Source: Liminaster sp045576355 (GTDB taxonomy: Bacteria; Bacteroidota; Bacteroidia; Bacteroidales; UBA3663). From it: 64,000 bases of DNA. The notes below the pieces were generated by a model. The model was not told the DNA's origin and ran no database searches. It worked only from the letters and a program-made list of their open reading frames with translations. Location: assembly GCA_045576355.1 (NCBI GenBank), contig JAZNGG010000004.1:1-64000 (forward strand), written 5' to 3'. Of the stretch, positions 63,024-64,000 are shown piece after piece. How positions within the stretch are numbered: position 1 is the stretch's first letter; each line of letters starts with the position of its first letter. Made by a program: the position numbers and the translations under genes.

Positions 63024-63278
63024 ATGGCAAATCACAAATCATCAAAGAAGCGCATCAAGCAGACGATTACTCATAACTTGAGAAATCGTTACTATGCAAA
63101 GACTGCACGTAATGCTGTTCGCAAGCTCCGTGCTACAACAGACAAGGCGGAAGCAGAAGTTCTCCTCCCGAAGGTTAGCTCTATGCTCGACAAGTTGGCA
63201 AAGAAAAATGTTATTCATGCTAACAAGGCTGCAAACCTCAAGTCTAAATTGTCTATCCACGTCAATAAGATTGCTTGA
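63024..63278 (+). CDS. rpsT: 30S ribosomal protein S20
   Basis: S20 binds 16S rRNA early in small-subunit assembly. The 84-residue basic, helical protein starts MANHKSSKKRIKQTITHNLR and has the family ending with NVIHANKAANLKSKLSIHVN. It is followed by a strong terminator. Confidence 0.97.
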   Translation: MANHKSSKKRIKQTITHNLRNRYYAKTARNAVRKLRATTDKAEAEVLLPKVSSMLDKLAKKNVIHANKAANLKSKLSIHVNKIA

Positions 63279-63319
63279 TTGGGCTTAATGAATGCTGCAT
63301 TTTGCAGTGAAAAGAGAAG

Positions 63320-63366
63320 AAGAATCCTCAAAAGTTCAGATGAACTTTTGAGGATTCTTTCTTTTG
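63320..63366 (+). terminator. Intrinsic terminator after rpsT
   Basis: The 19-base arms AAGAATCCTCAAAAGTTCA (63320-63338) and the exact complement (63341-63359) are joined by two bases at the tip and followed by TCTTTTG. Confidence 0.9.
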
Positions 63367-63596
63367 GGTTTAGGAGTTTATGGGTTTAGGAGTTTAAGAG
63401 TTTAGGGGTTTAGAGGTTTAGGAGTTTATTTTTTCCCTTAACCAATAAAACTCTCAACCAATAAACCCTTCAACCAAATCGCCATAGCCATAGCCATCGC
63501 AGGGCGTAGCCCTTCAACCCTTCAACCAATAAACCCTTCAGCACGCGAAGCCCACGACCAAAGGGAGTAACCTCTCAACCAATAACCCCTCTATTT
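63364..63596. repeat. Mosaic intergenic module 8
   Basis: GGGTTTAGGAGTTTA units, then AACCAATAAAC-type units, GCCATAGCCATAGCCATCGC, the palindrome AGGGC-GTA-GCCCT (63501-63513), CCCTTCAACC units and a 29-base unit copy (63540-63572). It fills most of the gap between rpsT and the kinase promoter. Confidence 0.85.
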
Positions 63597-63598
63597 AT

Positions 63599-63629
63599 TT
63601 GTGATGTTGTATTTTTTTTATTACTTTTG
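63599..63629 (+). promoter_or_regulatory. Promoter of the GHMP kinase gene
   Basis: TTG (63599-63601), 20 bases, TACTTTTG (63622-63629). The leader to 63771 is about 135 bases and carries a copy of the dispersed CCAATCTGTCATTGGA element (63643-63670) and an inverted partial copy near 63695. Confidence 0.6.
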
Positions 63630-63642
63630 TAGCGAAAAACAA

Positions 63643-63670
63643 TTTAACTCCAATCTGTCATTGGATTTTA
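63643..63670 (+). repeat. Dispersed CCCAATCxGTCATxAGA element, copy 4
   Basis: TTTAACTCCAATCTGTCATT followed by GGATTTT, in the leader of the kinase gene. The inverted partial copy CAGTCTAATGACA near 63692-63704 could pair with it. Confidence 0.55.
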
Positions 63671-63770
63671 TATGTTTTTTTATAAAAACGACTTTTCAGT
63701 CTAATGACAAATAGAAGGTTATAACAAGGTCTTTATCATTTATCAGATAAAAGAGAAACAATTATAGTAT

Positions 63771-64000
63771 ATGAAGATTATTCGCAGTAAAGCGCCGCTT
63801 CGATTAGGCTTGGCAGGAGGAGGCAGTGATGTCTCTCCCTATAGTGATATTTATGGAGGATTGGTTTTAAATGCTACCATCAACCTTTATGCCTATTGTA
63901 CGATCGAAGAGACCGACGATGATAAGATAACCATCCGGGGCTATGACTCTCATTGTTTCAAGAGTTATCCACTCTCTTCTCATTTGGAGATTGATGGAGA
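63771..64000 (+). CDS. GHMP kinase, N-terminal part (heptose-7-phosphate kinase-like)
   Basis: The frame from the ATG at 63771 is open to the window end (76 codons). It starts MKIIRSKAPLRLGLAGGGSD and continues VSPYSDIYGGLVLNATINLY. The first part is the GHMP-family N-terminal motif, and the RSKAPLRLGLAGGGSDV form is typical of D-glycero-D-manno-heptose 7-phosphate kinases and relatives. The ATP-binding glycine-rich loop would be further on. Substrate is inferred. Confidence 0.8.
   Translation, partial: MKIIRSKAPLRLGLAGGGSDVSPYSDIYGGLVLNATINLYAYCTIEETDDDKITIRGYDSHCFKSYPLSSHLEIDG

Overview
The window comes from a member of the Bacteroidetes, most likely order Bacteroidales. The evidence is a complete Sus-type starch locus, promoters of the TTG-N19/20-TAnnTTTG type, absence of Shine-Dalgarno sites at nearly all starts, a carboxyltransferase/OadG/biotin-carrier cluster, C-terminal sorting-like tails, and the gene order xerD<>aroQ-pyk-methyltransferase-rbfA-permease. 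I cannot name genus or species from sequence alone.

Layout. (1) 1-473: end of an IS4-like insertion sequence. (2) 599-16878, minus strand: a full division and cell wall (dcw) cluster, transcribed rsmH-ftsL-ftsI-murE-mraY-murD-ftsW-murG-murC-ftsQ-ftsA-ftsZ, with a promoter before rsmH, a terminator after ftsZ and no mraZ. (3) 17.1-21.7 kb: an accessory island with a BspA-like leucine-rich-repeat surface protein, a 52-residue companion ORF, a long unexplained leader, a promoter-repeat-terminator unit that looks like a small RNA, tandem repeats, and an orphan degenerate hydrogenase-maturation-protease-like gene. (4) 21.7-29.6 kb, minus strand: a TlpA-like thioredoxin lipoprotein, biotin carrier, OadG-like and carboxyltransferase subunits (no membrane beta subunit), yebC, pheT and a SIS-domain isomerase. 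(5) 29.6-48.0 kb: M16 peptidase, GH53 galactanase, a SusR-like regulator, and divergent susA-susB-susC-susD-susE-susF plus a secreted alpha-amylase in the susG position. (6) 48.6-54.2 kb, minus strand: ilvDBNC for branched-chain amino acids. (7) 54.5-64 kb: TPR/OmpA-like lipoprotein, xerD, aroQ, pyk, O-methyltransferase, rbfA, FtsX-like permease, recO, tRNA-Glu, rpsT and the start of a GHMP kinase.

The most unusual signal is not a gene. At least eight intergenic places carry mosaic low-complexity modules made from one vocabulary: GGTTTAG/GGTTGAG arrays, then a small palindrome with a three-base loop, then GATGGC arrays, then TTTTCAGTTTTCAC-like tracts. The palindrome differs at each site, yet both arms change together (GGGC/GCCC, GAGC/GCTC, GGAC/GTCC, GGAAC/GTTCC, AGGC/GCCT), which suggests selection or a copying mechanism that keeps the dyad. 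The modules abut genes so closely that they supply stop codons (permease, recO). One lies inside a unit with a consensus promoter and a strong terminator. In the sus locus, susA and susB share an ATATTTATA element exactly 38 bases before the -7 box, a candidate SusR site.
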